From assembly GCA_028706405.1 (NCBI GenBank), contig JAQWBM010000002.1, forward strand, positions 48,958-112,957: DNA of 64,000 nucleotides, in the 5' to 3' direction. The stretch is from Eubacteriales bacterium. GTDB taxonomy: Bacteria; Bacillota; Clostridia; Peptostreptococcales; Anaerovoracaceae. Both the position numbers and the translations under genes were made by a program. Below the pieces are notes generated by a model, which saw only the letters and a program-made list of their open reading frames with translations, was not told the DNA's origin and made no database searches. Shown in pieces: positions 46,001 through 54,790 of the stretch (positions are counted from its first letter, which is position 1; each line of letters begins with the position of its first letter).

Positions 46001-46523
46001 CTGGAAGCTGCAGCTGATGCTCTATTTGAGCGCAGCTTTGGGAGCAGGTTCACCTGAAAAGTATAAAGATAACCTTTACAAGCCGGCCGGAGTATTTTAC
46101 TTTGAAATCGCCGAACCTCTAATAGATGTCACGAGGATACCGGAAGAAGAATATTTAGAAAGAGTAAAGACGGAGCGCAAGAAGAGCTTTAAACTGGATG
46201 GTGTTGTTATTGACGATCAAGGCATTATTGAAAGCATTGCTGGAGAGTTTTCAGGGTACTCTGACATACTTCCTGTCAAGAATACAAAAGAAGGTTATGT
46301 TGGGACCACCGACAAGAAAATTTTATCGGAAGGGGATTTTTCGGAGCTGATCAATTCGGTCAGCAGTAAAGTGAGGGAATTATGCATTGAGCTGTCAGAA
46401 GGTCACATTGATATCAAACCTAAAAAAGTTAAAGATGAGACAGCTTGCAGATTTTGTCTTTATAAAAGTATATGCTGTTTTGATTTAAGCTTTGAGGGCT
46501 GCTCCTATGATGTAGTGAAATAA
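43038..46523 (+). CDS. addB: AddB subunit of AddAB helicase-nuclease, Walker A absent
   Basis: AddB and AddA resect double-strand breaks for recombination. The 1161-residue protein shows the AddB N-terminal region (LLLVPDQFTLQAERNAF, NRTTVDKYGRHMLL), the nuclease motif IIDYKSGKEKFD near residue 970, and the iron-sulfur staple with cysteines at SRCPFSHF and CRFCLYKSICC. The N-terminal P-loop of typical AddB (G-R-x-G-S-G-K) is replaced by ARENIDKDKF, so ATP binding at that site is not expected. addA, which normally follows, is not found; a catalase lies downstream after 211 bases. Confidence 0.92.
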   Translation: MLHLFYARENIDKDKFLYERVGEVLNQASENEHQKILLLVPDQFTLQAERNAFDYLGTDGLIDFEVMSQSRLGFKVLSETGGTNRTTVDKYGRHMLLAKILTEEDDHLEVFSGMNQKSSFIEMTNNLISEMKQFNTYPEDLRRILDETGENPILNRKLKDIHKIYEKYEDLIAGKYLDTEDHLNLFTEKIRHSRVIQNAVIWISGFDYLTPKTLDIVEQLMLTAKDVNIILTADHTYELQNVGKPSESRDHDLFDLTRSLMKKLKSISERNGIKYEEKYVDKSCITYTAKRSEKCESKHCGKLEEKAEALAHLEHEIFAQPYRQGTARNAIMLCQAANFYSEAETAAAKIIQLIRDEGLRYRDILVVCNDMETRASIIKRVFADYGITAFLDKKRDILHHPSVEFIASLLDITAKGWRYEDIFRMLKTNLTPISPDECEDLENYAVKYRIKGNRWKKDFTYGIKAEGEDALFRINEIRKRVYDYLTVFEKEFKQAENVREKTAAIYDFLKDKAQLPERIEDLIEYLVKEGQLEYAEEAAQIWGVMIAIFDQLVELIGEEKISPEEYGIILKSGLEAVEIGLLPPAADQILVGTMQRTRTGKIKALIIIGANDGLLPTASESESLLNEDEKTALYNKGIEICKIDDLRTKEEKLAIYKTLSKPTLCLWMSYSTSDLEGRESKQSILFDKIRKIFPDLKVLKDILNAGDPLFLIETPGSTLKHMTEAFRNAMDGNPLDEKWGAVYKWYLNNHSSQPIKAVKEGLFFDNKQEKMNKDLVWKLYKRDPSLMLSLSPSRLERFSRCPFSHFINYGLRPDERRIFEIGGREIGDVYHQCFMKLSEALSIPGMEITDPESPWMKITKEQCQQMIDDFIEEAAMEYRDGVLIQGEEELYRGQRMKKVSGEAAWALIEHVKSGQIQNIFFESEFGKASGKQFPPIEVKLGEQTVYIEGKIDRVDVLKDIKDPDSRYIKIIDYKSGKEKFDTDEAKCGWKLQLMLYLSAALGAGSPEKYKDNLYKPAGVFYFEIAEPLIDVTRIPEEEYLERVKTERKKSFKLDGVVIDDQGIIESIAGEFSGYSDILPVKNTKEGYVGTTDKKILSEGDFSELINSVSSKVRELCIELSEGHIDIKPKKVKDETACRFCLYKSICCFDLSFEGCSYDVVK

Positions 46524-46734
46524 TGAGAAAAAACCTATCAGTCTACCTTTTTAGAAAATACGTTTTTCCTAGGAGTCAGAGTAAAATCCATCTCCTTCTT
46601 ATTTGTTGCAGTACATCAATAAAAGAGTTTCATTTTATAAAATTGGGGTAAATATTTTCTAAAGAAACACCGTGGTCCTGTGAATCAGGACGTAATCGCA
46701 AAAACACGAATCACCTTGACAAAGGAGGGTAATC
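46524..46734 (+). promoter_or_regulatory. Catalase upstream region
   Basis: The spacer after addB contains no gene. It has a 12-base palindrome ATTTTATAAAAT (46632-46643) and a small hairpin GTCCTG/CAGGAC (46675-46691). Either could be an operator or leader element for katA; neither matches the PerR box well. The katA ribosome site AAAGGAGGG is at 46721-46729. Confidence 0.4.
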
Positions 46735-48243
46735 ATGGATAAGTTAAAAAAACTGACAAATGAAGTCGGAGCTCCGGTTCCCGACAATGAAAACTCCATT
46801 ACAGCAGGTCCCCGCGGTCCTGTAGTTATGCAGGACGTGTGGCTTATGGAAAAGATGGCACATTTTAACCGTGAAGTCATTCCGGAACGACGCATGCATG
46901 CCAAAGGCTGGGGCGCATACGGAACATTTACGGTTACCGGGGATATTTCAAAATACACAAAAGCCAAGGTCTTACAGCGGGGAAAAAAGACGGATGTGTT
47001 TATTCGCTTTTCTACAGTGGCCGGAGAACGCGGCGCGGCTGATGCTGAGCGCGATATTCGGGGTACAGCCGTGAAGTTCTATACCGAAGAAGGAAACTGG
47101 GATTTGGTCGGGAACAACACGCCTACTTTTTTCATCAGGGATGTACATAACTTTGCTGACCTGAACCGTGCGGTAAAACGTGACCCAAGAACCGGAATGC
47201 GCTCAGCGCAAAATAACTGGGACTTCTGGACTATGCTTCCCGAGAGCTTCCATCAGCGAACAATCGTCATGTCAGACCGCGGTATTCCTGCGAGCTTCCG
47301 TAATATGCACTTTTTCGGAGAACACACCTTCTCCTTTTACAATGAAAAAAATGAGCGCGTATGGTGTAAATTCCATTTCCACACACAGCAGGGGATCAAA
47401 AACTTGACCGATGAGGAGGCGGTAAAGGTTTGCGGGATGGATCGCGAAAGTCATGGCAGGGATTTATTTGAGTCTATTGAGTGCGGTGACTATCCCAGAT
47501 GGACCATGTCTGTCCAGATCATGACTGAAGACCAGGCAAAGAATCACTATGAGAATCCGTTTGATATAACAAAGATATGGCGCCATAAGGAATTTCCGCT
47601 TATTGAGGTAGGTGTTCTTGAACTGAACCGTAACCCTGAAAACTTTTTTGCAGAGGTCGAGCAGGCAGCCTTTACTCCTGCGCACGTTGTCCCGGGGATC
47701 GGTTTTTCACCCGACAGGTTTTTACAAGGCAGGCTTTTTTCCTACGGTGATGCGCAAAGATACAGACTGGGTGTAAATCATCATTTGATACCGGTCAATC
47801 AAGCAAAATGCGCCGTAAATGAATACCACCGCGATGGAGCTATGAGGGTAGACGGCAATCACGGGCGGACTCCTGCATATACGCCTAACAGTGATGGGTA
47901 TTGGACACCGCAGCCCGAAGTTGCAGAGCCGCCGCTTGACTTAGAGGGAGCGATGTACAGATTTGATCCCAAGGATGATCCGTCAGATGATAATTTCCGT
48001 GCAGGCGGCGATTTGTACCGGCTGATGACAGAAGACAAACGGGAGTTGCTCATTAAAAATACAGCAGCCGATATCGCACCGGTAACCGACAATATAAAGT
48101 ACCGACATGCAGTGCATTGCTTACTGGCTGATCCGGAGTACGGCGAACGCATTACAGAAGCTATGGGACTGGATTTTAATAAGGTAAAGGAGCTTTCTAA
48201 GCTCGATAATGCAGGGCTTATACAAGCGACTTTGAAAGCATGA
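46735..48243 (+). CDS. katA: Haem catalase
   Basis: A monofunctional haem catalase of small-subunit size (502 residues) that disproportionates hydrogen peroxide. The catalytic His is H55 in [12 protein letters not shown], with the active-site Asn in the FFIRDVHNF region, and the haem-ligand Tyr lies in [16 protein letters not shown]. The usual Ala/Gly after HAKG is Trp here. Full catalases are uncommon in strict anaerobes; its position between addB and a small membrane gene, at the edge of the accessory region, suggests acquisition. The stop overlaps the next gene. Confidence 0.95.
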   Translation: MDKLKKLTNEVGAPVPDNENSITAGPRGPVVMQDVWLMEKMAHFNREVIPERRMHAKGWGAYGTFTVTGDISKYTKAKVLQRGKKTDVFIRFSTVAGERGAADAERDIRGTAVKFYTEEGNWDLVGNNTPTFFIRDVHNFADLNRAVKRDPRTGMRSAQNNWDFWTMLPESFHQRTIVMSDRGIPASFRNMHFFGEHTFSFYNEKNERVWCKFHFHTQQGIKNLTDEEAVKVCGMDRESHGRDLFESIECGDYPRWTMSVQIMTEDQAKNHYENPFDITKIWRHKEFPLIEVGVLELNRNPENFFAEVEQAAFTPAHVVPGIGFSPDRFLQGRLFSYGDAQRYRLGVNHHLIPVNQAKCAVNEYHRDGAMRVDGNHGRTPAYTPNSDGYWTPQPEVAEPPLDLEGAMYRFDPKDDPSDDNFRAGGDLYRLMTEDKRELLIKNTAADIAPVTDNIKYRHAVHCLLADPEYGERITEAMGLDFNKVKELSKLDNAGLIQATLKA

Positions 48244-48617
48244 TGTTAAAAAACAGGCTGCTTATCATCCTGGGCTTCTTGTTTCTGGGCATAGGGGCAG
48301 TTGGTATCGCGATTCCGGTTTTGCCAACGACTCCATTTGTTCTGCTTGCTGCCGTCTGTTTTTCCGGGAATCCGAGGCTAACGGCATGGTTGCATAAAAA
48401 CAGTATCTTCAGTAACTACATTACGAACTATAAGGAGCGTAACGGGTTAAAAAAACGTACTGTCGTGATAAGTCTGGTGTTCCTTTGGACTATGCTCGGC
48501 ATATCGATAGCATTTATACAGAAACTTTGGGCCGCTGTTCTTTTGCCCTGCATTGGGCTGGCGGTAACTATACACATTCTTTGTATCGCACGGCCTAAAA
48601 ACACAAAGGGAGTATAA
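48240..48617 (+). CDS. YbaN/DUF454-family inner-membrane protein
   Basis: A 125-residue protein of the DUF454 (YbaN) family: a first membrane segment [36 protein letters not shown] with the PVLPTTPF signature, a polar loop with [10 protein letters not shown], and two further helices at ~75-115. Function is unknown. The start codon overlaps the katA stop (ATGATG), so it is probably co-translated with catalase, an arrangement that hints at a role in peroxide or haem handling, though that is only inference. Confidence 0.8.
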   Translation: MMLKNRLLIILGFLFLGIGAVGIAIPVLPTTPFVLLAAVCFSGNPRLTAWLHKNSIFSNYITNYKERNGLKKRTVVISLVFLWTMLGISIAFIQKLWAAVLLPCIGLAVTIHILCIARPKNTKGV

Positions 48618-48639
48618 AAGTGTAAAGGAAGGGGATGGT

Positions 48640-48674
48640 CTTTCTGCTTTTCAAAAGAAAGCAAAAGCAGAAAG
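48640..48674 (+). repeat. 12-bp inverted repeat after ybaN-like gene
   Basis: CTTTCTGCTTTT (48640-48651) and AAAAGCAGAAAG (48663-48674) are perfect complements around an 11-base loop, 22 bases after the gene. It may end the katA transcript, although no T run follows. Confidence 0.55.
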
Positions 48675-48680
48675 TCCACA

Positions 48681-48694
48681 GTGTCATAGGGACA
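48681..48694 (+). repeat. Short dispersed repeat GTGTCATAGGGACA, copy 1
   Basis: The same 14 bases occur in reverse orientation at 58966-58979. The two copies flank the surface-protein/regulator/mobile-remnant block. Sequences of this type (GTGTCA...GGGACGGT) are common dispersed repeats in Clostridia. Confidence 0.6.
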
Positions 48695-48720
48695 ATTTAA
48701 GAAAAGCAAACTGAATACGG

Positions 48721-48760
48721 AAAAGCAAGGGTGGAAACCGATATCGGCTTCCACCCTTGC
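48721..48760 (-). terminator. Intrinsic terminator of the SLH-protein gene cluster
   Basis: An almost perfect 36-base palindrome at 48725-48760 (arms GCAAGGGTGGAA and TTCCACCCTTGC around CCGATATCGG). On the minus strand it is followed by TTTT, so it ends transcripts from the surface-protein gene. Confidence 0.75.
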
Positions 48761-48850
48761 TATATTTATATACTGATCTCGTTCCTGCTAATTCCATTGC
48801 TACTAACCTGTTGCCGAAAACCTTAGCGTTTTGGAAAAGGAACCATCCAT

Positions 48851-51800
48851 TTATTTCTCCGGTACCCTTAGCACATCACCCGGATGGATAAGGTCAAACC
48901 TACCCTTATTGTTCAGCCGCTCCAACTCGCTCATGGTGCAGCCCAGCCTGTGAGCGATAAGCCAGAAGCTGTCGCCCTTTTGTACGGTGTAGGCGGTGTA
49001 CTTCAAGTTTTTTGGCACATCCGCCGTCACGCCGTATTGATCAAAGGTATAGGTCGAGCCGTCGATGTTTTTCTTGCCCGTGACAGGCTTACCGTTTTCG
49101 TAGTACATCCACTTGCCGGGGTCGTTCATCGTCCAGCCCTGCATGGTATCGCTGGAAATCGCCAGTTCCACGAAGCGGCGCAGCACTGCCGAAACCTCGG
49201 CGCGGGTAGCCATGCCATGTGGATCAAAGAGATTCCCATTTTTGCCGCTGATAACACCTGCCATCTGCATCTGCTTTACCGCATCCTTGGCGTAGGCGCT
49301 GATTTTGGCATTGTCCGTAAAGGCGTTTTCTGCATGAACCTTTGGCAGAGTGAACCCGATAGTTTTGGCGTAATTGCTCATGATGACCGACAACTGCTCA
49401 CGGGTGATAGATTGATCTGGTGCAAATTTGCCATCACCAATGCCTGTTACGATGCTGTTTTTGCTTGCCCACTCAATGTAGCCCATATAGTAGGCGTCGC
49501 TTTTCACATCGCTGAAGCTGCTCTTTGCGTAAGCGCTCACATCGGCGTTTGCCAGTCTGCCAAGGGCGGTGACAAACATTCCTCTGGTCATAGCCGTGTT
49601 GGGACTGAAGGTAGTGTTGGAAGTGCCGCTGAACAGTCTACGGTTTACTACAAACCCAATATCATCCTTTGCCCAATGGCTACCGATGTCGGTGAAGGCG
49701 GGAGCATCCTGCTTGTAGCCAACGCCGTAGGTGGAGAAATGGTTGGTACTAAAGCGCAGTACCCTGTTCAAGCTGTCATAGACTGAGCTGATCAACCACT
49801 GTACCTTGCCGCTTTCATCCACATAGACCGCCTGCACATTACCGGCTTTTTCATTTGCGCCGAGGGTGTAGGGAATCGTTACCGACACACTGCCTGCACC
49901 GAAGCTTTGTACTGCTTTGCCGCTGCCATAGCTTACCCTAAAGTCAAACACAGGGCGAGATCCGATAGCAGTCTTGGCACTGCCTGTAAGGTCACTATTG
50001 TCCATAAGGGTAGCGGTGATGTTTACATCTGTTCCTGCTCGCTTGTTGATTTCCTTCCAAGCCGTTAAATCTGTGCTGATGGTAATGCCAGGGCTATCTG
50101 CTACGATAACAATATTTGCAATTTTTTTGTTGATGATAAGCTCCTGTACCACCCTCGGAAAACTGAAAATAACGCCGTTTATAGTTTTATTGCCGGTATT
50201 TACTTTCAGCACAAGGGTGATGCCGTTAGATTCATTGCCGCTTTTCTTTGCATTGGCAAATGTCTTATCAAAGGCATCGGCCACATCTTTTTCTGTAAAG
50301 TTTACCGTTGCATTTCCATTGCTGACTTTGCCGTCCACCTTGATTTCGCCCTGTATGGGTGCGTTTGGCCTATCTGATGCAGGTGGGGTTACAGTGATGC
50401 CAGAGCCATTATCGGAACCACTGCCCGTTCCACCGCCGGAGCCGGGGTCACTGCCACTACCGCCGCCTCCGTTGTAGCACCAATTGGCAATTACGGTGAC
50501 AGCGTTATCAGGCATGGTGAAGCGGGTGCTTGCGGCATTTTTATTCTCAAAAGTCACGCCGTCAGAGGAAGTCCAGCCCGTAAAGGTGTAGCTGCTGCGA
50601 CTTCCGGCATAGATGTTGACGGTCGTGCCTTCAGTATAATTACCCACACCTGTTGCACCCGTGCCACCACCATTTAGAGTGACTGTGTAGGTGGGATCAG
50701 GATCAGCCGGCTTATCCTTGTAAGTCGCCGCAATGATAATTGCTTCCGCCGGCATGGTAATGGTGATTGGGTTGGCGGTAGCATCAGCCAAATCCAATGC
50801 CCCGGAGGTGACGACCCACTTGTCGAACAACTTATCCTCTGCTGGGGTGGCTGCAGTGAGGACAACATTCGCACCCTCGGCATATTCACCGGTGCCGGAG
50901 CCGTTATTCACGGTCAGGGCATACTTGATTACAGGCGCATCTGTAACAGTAACGGTGGCGGTATCTTTTTTGCTGTTGTCGCCATTGGCAGTTGCTATGA
51001 CAGTCAAGGTTACTGCTGTTTCATCCTCTGCAACGGTGAGCACACCGGAGCTGTTGATGGAGGTATCGGCTGCACCACCTGTTACGCTCCATACCACGGT
51101 ATCGTCAAAAGCGCCGGTACCGATGACAGTGGCGGTGAAGCCCTGCGTTGTGCCTTTCTGCACGCTGGCGGAGCCGGGAGAGACCGTCACGCCGATAATG
51201 CTTACGGGAATAGCTTCATAAGCAGCAGTTAATGTCACAGCATTTGCGGGCATCTTGAACTTTGCCGTGGCAGTGGTTTTGCTGCCTTCGGTAAACTCAA
51301 GCTCATCCGCACCTGTCCATTCCTTGAAGCGCTGACCATCGGGTGCAGCATCTGCGGTAATGGTTACAATAGCACCTTCAATGTAGTTGCCGCCGCCTGC
51401 GCCATTGGTTACAGCTAAAGCATAGGTAGTGGCCTTAACTCGCACAGCACTGTCAGTGTCACTGCCACTGTACAATAAGTAGCCCGGCTCAGTATCGGGA
51501 ACTCCATCCACTTTAGTCTTAGGTATGTCATCAACCATGATATAGTTGGGAGCGACAATTTCACCATCAATAGTGATAGTACCATCATTTAATACCTTTG
51601 CGCCCAACTGACCTGCTGAAATACTTTTTTCTACATAAATAGTCGCGGCATCAGCCTCAACACCTGTTCCGGTTACAATTGCTTCGCCTTTTATATGAAT
51701 GTACGCCGTATCACAGGCGATTGCACCATAACCATTTTTACCAGTGTCAATTGAATACACATCTTCTAAAACAGTGATTGAGGCTCTGCCGTCCGCAAAA

Positions 51801-52903
51801 GCTGCATAGCCACCAGCCGCTGTAGCCTCAGCACTTGTAACGGTAACGGCCGAAGGAGTCGTTTCAGAGAACACGTATACCCCGCAATTCTTTCCTTTTA
51901 CATTCAATTCACCCTCGCCGGAAAGAACAACGCGGCCGCCATTTGTCACATCCAAGGCGGGGTGATCCTCACCCTCGCTATAGACATTTAGTATAAAGCC
52001 ATTTAGCTCAAAGGTTATTTGCTTGTTATCCAAGACAATACTCTGGTTATAGTCAATGCTCTTTAGTAGGTTGATAACCGTTGGTTCCTCTCCACCTGTT
52101 GGAACATCAGCAAGAGCTTCGTCTAAGGTTGCATATTCCTCTGTGCCGATTGCACAGGCTGTATTTCGAACCCACACGATTCCGTCACCGGCACTGCCGT
52201 ATTTCAGATAGCCCGGCTTATCAACATCGGAAATTCCATCACTTTTGTTTTTTGTGTCAAAACTAATCTTGATATAGTTTTCGGCATCAATAATCCCATC
52301 AATGGTGATTTGAGAGGAGCCTCCAATTGCCCAAGCACCTGTACCGTCTGCGTTTACTGCCCTAATATTGTCCTTAATCTCAACTTCACCACTGTTTACG
52401 GCTTGTGCACCGACAGTCGTGCCAACAACATATCCGTTTACAGTAATTTTGCCCATGCTGGCATTTACACCGTATTGTGCAGTGCCCATTGCATTGGTAA
52501 CCGTGACGGCAGAGTTGCTGTGATCCACATACACCCCTGCGGTTGTGCCAGTCACGTTGAATTCTCCGACACCGGTATATTCAACCGTTCCATTAGTCAC
52601 TTGAAGTCCTATTCCTGATGTGTTGGTTATGTTTAAGTCATACTCGTTCAGAGCAAATTCAACGTTCTTATTTTCAATAACCATGCCTTTGTCATAATAA
52701 ATATCTGCCAGAAGCTCGACGATTTTGCTTTCCCCTTCGCCTATCGTATCCAGTGCCAAATCCAAATCGGTATACTCTGTTTCACCTATTTTGCAGACAG
52801 CATCCACTCCTTCAGCCAATGCTGAAATAGGGGCAATCGACATTGAAAGGCAAACGGCAAGCAGTATGGATAATAGCTTTTTATAGAAATGTTTCACTTT
52901 CAT
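48851..52903 (-). CDS. Large cell-surface protein with SLH domains, choline/glucan-binding-like repeat and LysM
   Basis: A 1350-residue exported wall protein. Order: signal peptide 1-31 (ending ISALAEG); two tandem ~220-240-residue repeats (about 35-250 and 251-495) each beginning with a C-x-IG-x-E-Y-x-T/D-L-D motif and probably beta-helical; three InlB-type beta repeats (~495-570, 668-740, 745-810; signature FTGWTSSDG); a Big2 Ig-like domain (~575-665); a Gly/Ser linker (~811-840); a beta-rich region to ~1065; three SLH domains (~1070-1255, FTDIGSHWAKDDI); one WMYYENGKPVTG wall-binding repeat; and a LysM (~1303-1350, YTVQKGDSFWLIAHRLG). SLH and LysM anchor it to the wall. Ligand unknown; adhesin or S-layer-associated role is inferred. 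Confidence 0.9.
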   Translation of the reverse strand: MKVKHFYKKLLSILLAVCLSMSIAPISALAEGVDAVCKIGETEYTDLDLALDTIGEGESKIVELLADIYYDKGMVIENKNVEFALNEYDLNITNTSGIGLQVTNGTVEYTGVGEFNVTGTTAGVYVDHSNSAVTVTNAMGTAQYGVNASMGKITVNGYVVGTTVGAQAVNSGEVEIKDNIRAVNADGTGAWAIGGSSQITIDGIIDAENYIKISFDTKNKSDGISDVDKPGYLKYGSAGDGIVWVRNTACAIGTEEYATLDEALADVPTGGEEPTVINLLKSIDYNQSIVLDNKQITFELNGFILNVYSEGEDHPALDVTNGGRVVLSGEGELNVKGKNCGVYVFSETTPSAVTVTSAEATAAGGYAAFADGRASITVLEDVYSIDTGKNGYGAIACDTAYIHIKGEAIVTGTGVEADAATIYVEKSISAGQLGAKVLNDGTITIDGEIVAPNYIMVDDIPKTKVDGVPDTEPGYLLYSGSDTDSAVRVKATTYALAVTNGAGGGNYIEGAIVTITADAAPDGQRFKEWTGADELEFTEGSKTTATAKFKMPANAVTLTAAYEAIPVSIIGVTVSPGSASVQKGTTQGFTATVIGTGAFDDTVVWSVTGGAADTSINSSGVLTVAEDETAVTLTVIATANGDNSKKDTATVTVTDAPVIKYALTVNNGSGTGEYAEGANVVLTAATPAEDKLFDKWVVTSGALDLADATANPITITMPAEAIIIAATYKDKPADPDPTYTVTLNGGGTGATGVGNYTEGTTVNIYAGSRSSYTFTGWTSSDGVTFENKNAASTRFTMPDNAVTVIANWCYNGGGGSGSDPGSGGGTGSGSDNGSGITVTPPASDRPNAPIQGEIKVDGKVSNGNATVNFTEKDVADAFDKTFANAKKSGNESNGITLVLKVNTGNKTINGVIFSFPRVVQELIINKKIANIVIVADSPGITISTDLTAWKEINKRAGTDVNITATLMDNSDLTGSAKTAIGSRPVFDFRVSYGSGKAVQSFGAGSVSVTIPYTLGANEKAGNVQAVYVDESGKVQWLISSVYDSLNRVLRFSTNHFSTYGVGYKQDAPAFTDIGSHWAKDDIGFVVNRRLFSGTSNTTFSPNTAMTRGMFVTALGRLANADVSAYAKSSFSDVKSDAYYMGYIEWASKNSIVTGIGDGKFAPDQSITREQLSVIMSNYAKTIGFTLPKVHAENAFTDNAKISAYAKDAVKQMQMAGVISGKNGNLFDPHGMATRAEVSAVLRRFVELAISSDTMQGWTMNDPGKWMYYENGKPVTGKKNIDGSTYTFDQYGVTADVPKNLKYTAYTVQKGDSFWLIAHRLGCTMSELERLNNKGRFDLIHPGDVLRVPEK

Positions 52904-52926
52904 CTCTCCTCTCGTTTTTACTGATG

Positions 52927-53409
52927 TTACTGCTGAGTTTTGGTAACAGTAATGGTCAGCATCTCGTCCATATACGCGAGACTTACCGTAAGGCCTTCAT
53001 CATTACTTCCGCTGAATGTGCTGAAACCTGATGAATTCATCTCATATACATCTTTGGAAAAGCCCTTTTTGATTGTTTCCCAATAGGAGGATACATCCTC
53101 TTCCTTAACCGATTCTAATGTGATTACGATGGAATCAGTGCTTTCCAATACACCATTCACTGTTCCGTCCTTAAATTCGGGAATGTTTTTTGCAAGCTCA
53201 GATGTAGGCCACTTGCTGTCGCCAAAGGTCACTGTTTCACCGTTGTTTCCCTTGATGGTGACCTTGTCCCCATCGATATCCAAGTCACCGCCGCCGACTT
53301 CCTCAAAGGCTTTTTCCGCAACCTTTTCCCCCAATTTTTCTTTTGCGCCGCATCCGGTAAACGAAAACAGCAGTATGAATGTTAAAAGACAGATTAGGAT
53401 TTTCTTCAT
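52927..53409 (-). CDS. Lipoprotein, paralogous domain to the next gene
   Basis: A 160-residue predicted lipoprotein with signal peptide and lipobox LFSFTGC (Cys 20). The mature part has KVTIKGNNGETVTFGDSKWPTSELAKNIPEF and SVKEEDVSSYWETIKKGFSK. Its SKWPT...NIPE segment and following ~80 residues match the C-terminal half of the lipoprotein at 53457, so the two share a domain of unknown function. It is 23 bases upstream of the SLH-protein gene on the same strand and is likely co-transcribed with it. Confidence 0.8.
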   Translation of the reverse strand: MKKILICLLTFILLFSFTGCGAKEKLGEKVAEKAFEEVGGGDLDIDGDKVTIKGNNGETVTFGDSKWPTSELAKNIPEFKDGTVNGVLESTDSIVITLESVKEEDVSSYWETIKKGFSKDVYEMNSSGFSTFSGSNDEGLTVSLAYMDEMLTITVTKTQQ

Positions 53410-53456
53410 AATATTAACTCTCCTTCCGGTTCAATGTGTCGGTTAACAACCGTTCC

Positions 53457-54314
53457 TTACTGTTTATTTAGCCAATTTGGAACGCCATTTTCGTCCGTTC
53501 CATCTGGGTTTTCAGGATCGAAGAACGAGTCCACATAAATCTGAATTTTTGCTACATTTGTACTGGAATCGTGCTGTGCGGTAAACACCAAGCCTTTATT
53601 GTCGTGCCCCGTAACGCTATACAGTCCACCTTCATCAATCTTAGTACGCTTGAGAGGGAATTTCTCCATGACACTTTCCGCGTACTCGCGGAGGTCTTCC
53701 TTGCTCGTCTTGCACTCGATTATAAACTCATCAGAACCGAGGGTATTCATATCGGTGGCTTTTAGCTCCGAATACTCCCCAAGTTCAGGGATGTTCGCCG
53801 CAGCACCATGGGTCGGCCATTTATCGGAGGTAGATGCTGTGTCGCTGTTCTGTGCGTCACCCTCTGAATCTACGGAGTCACCCTCCCCCTTTAGTATAGA
53901 TACTGTCACGCAAATCTTACCATTATATAGCGAATGCCCCTCATAGGTATCTGCGCTAATCAGAATTGTATAGAGCGAGCCCTCTTTCTTTGCGGAGATG
54001 TAGTAGCCATCGTCCCTGTCTTCGATTTTTACGATCCCTTCTCCAAAAATCTGCTCGTAATGGTCACGCAAGCCGTTTATGCTACCATCGCTTGCGAGCA
54101 CGACATCAACGCCCTTGGTGCCTTCCTTCTCACGCACGGAGACGATTTCGGCATAATCCGGAATTAGTCCCAAGCCCTTTGGGAAATAGTCGGGTAACGA
54201 GTTACTAGACGAGATGTTCCCGCTGTTATCTTTTTCAGCTGGCGGATTCACCGCGCACCCACCAAGCGTTAATATGAGTACAAATGCTAAAATTAAAGAT
54301 AAAATCCTTCTCAT
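53457..54314 (-). CDS. Lipoprotein with two-part extracytoplasmic region
   Basis: A 285-residue predicted lipoprotein; the lipobox LTLGGC places the modified Cys at about residue 19. The mature part begins with a Ser/Asn-rich linker, then a DHYEQIFGEG-type alpha/beta domain (~35-130), an acidic Ser/Asp linker, and a second domain with DKWPTHGAAANIPEL that resembles the lipoprotein at 52927. I chose the start at 54314, preceded by AAGGAG; longer frames would run into the gene upstream. Function unknown. Confidence 0.8.
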   Translation of the reverse strand: MRRILSLILAFVLILTLGGCAVNPPAEKDNSGNISSSNSLPDYFPKGLGLIPDYAEIVSVREKEGTKGVDVVLASDGSINGLRDHYEQIFGEGIVKIEDRDDGYYISAKKEGSLYTILISADTYEGHSLYNGKICVTVSILKGEGDSVDSEGDAQNSDTASTSDKWPTHGAAANIPELGEYSELKATDMNTLGSDEFIIECKTSKEDLREYAESVMEKFPLKRTKIDEGGLYSVTGHDNKGLVFTAQHDSSTNVAKIQIYVDSFFDPENPDGTDENGVPNWLNKQ

Positions 54315-54330
54315 AATTCTTACTCCTTCT

Positions 54331-54771
54331 TTATTTAATAATGGTAAATCCTCCGATGACAGGAAGCGGCTTTTGCTCACCTTTATTGGCATTCACCATG
54401 CCGATGATAATAAGTGCCAGAACAACAATACCCCATGCCCAGCCTATGAACGATGTGATTGCCCACAGCCATGTAAGCAGGGATGAAAGGATTGATACGG
54501 CAATATTTCCCGCAACCGATGTGATTAGAAGCACAAGACCCTGATTTGCGTGAAAGCGTCCAATTTTCGAAGTCGGACAGGAAATAAGCGGGAGAAAAAA
54601 GAGTACATAGGATAGCATGAAAATGCCTTTATGTTCCTTTATCTCCTGATTTGGCGATGCAGACCGTACCGACCCTTGCATATTCTCTTCTTTCGATGAC
54701 AATGGCGTTCCGCATCCATCGCAAAACTTTACTGTTTCAGCAACTTCTTTTCCACACGTTGTGCAATTCAT
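54331..54771 (-). CDS. Zinc-ribbon membrane protein (DUF4870-like)
   Basis: The 146-residue protein starts with a zinc ribbon CTTCGKEVAETVKFCDGCG (residues 3-21), continues with a ~25-residue linker, then three hydrophobic helices (about 50-70, 80-110, 112-130). The C-terminal part resembles the DUF4870 (Tic20-like) family (FHANQGLVLLIT). Function unknown. It precedes the lipoprotein gene by 16 bases on the same strand, so it is part of the same operon. Confidence 0.75.
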   Translation of the reverse strand: MNCTTCGKEVAETVKFCDGCGTPLSSKEENMQGSVRSASPNQEIKEHKGIFMLSYVLFFLPLISCPTSKIGRFHANQGLVLLITSVAGNIAVSILSSLLTWLWAITSFIGWAWGIVVLALIIIGMVNANKGEQKPLPVIGGFTIIK

Positions 54772-54790
54772 ATAAATACCTCCATTTTTC

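Noticed and set aside
48884..49786. 300-codon plus-strand frame opposite the SLH protein
   Set aside because: It lies antisense to clear SLH and LysM coding sequence and has no ribosome site or family match.
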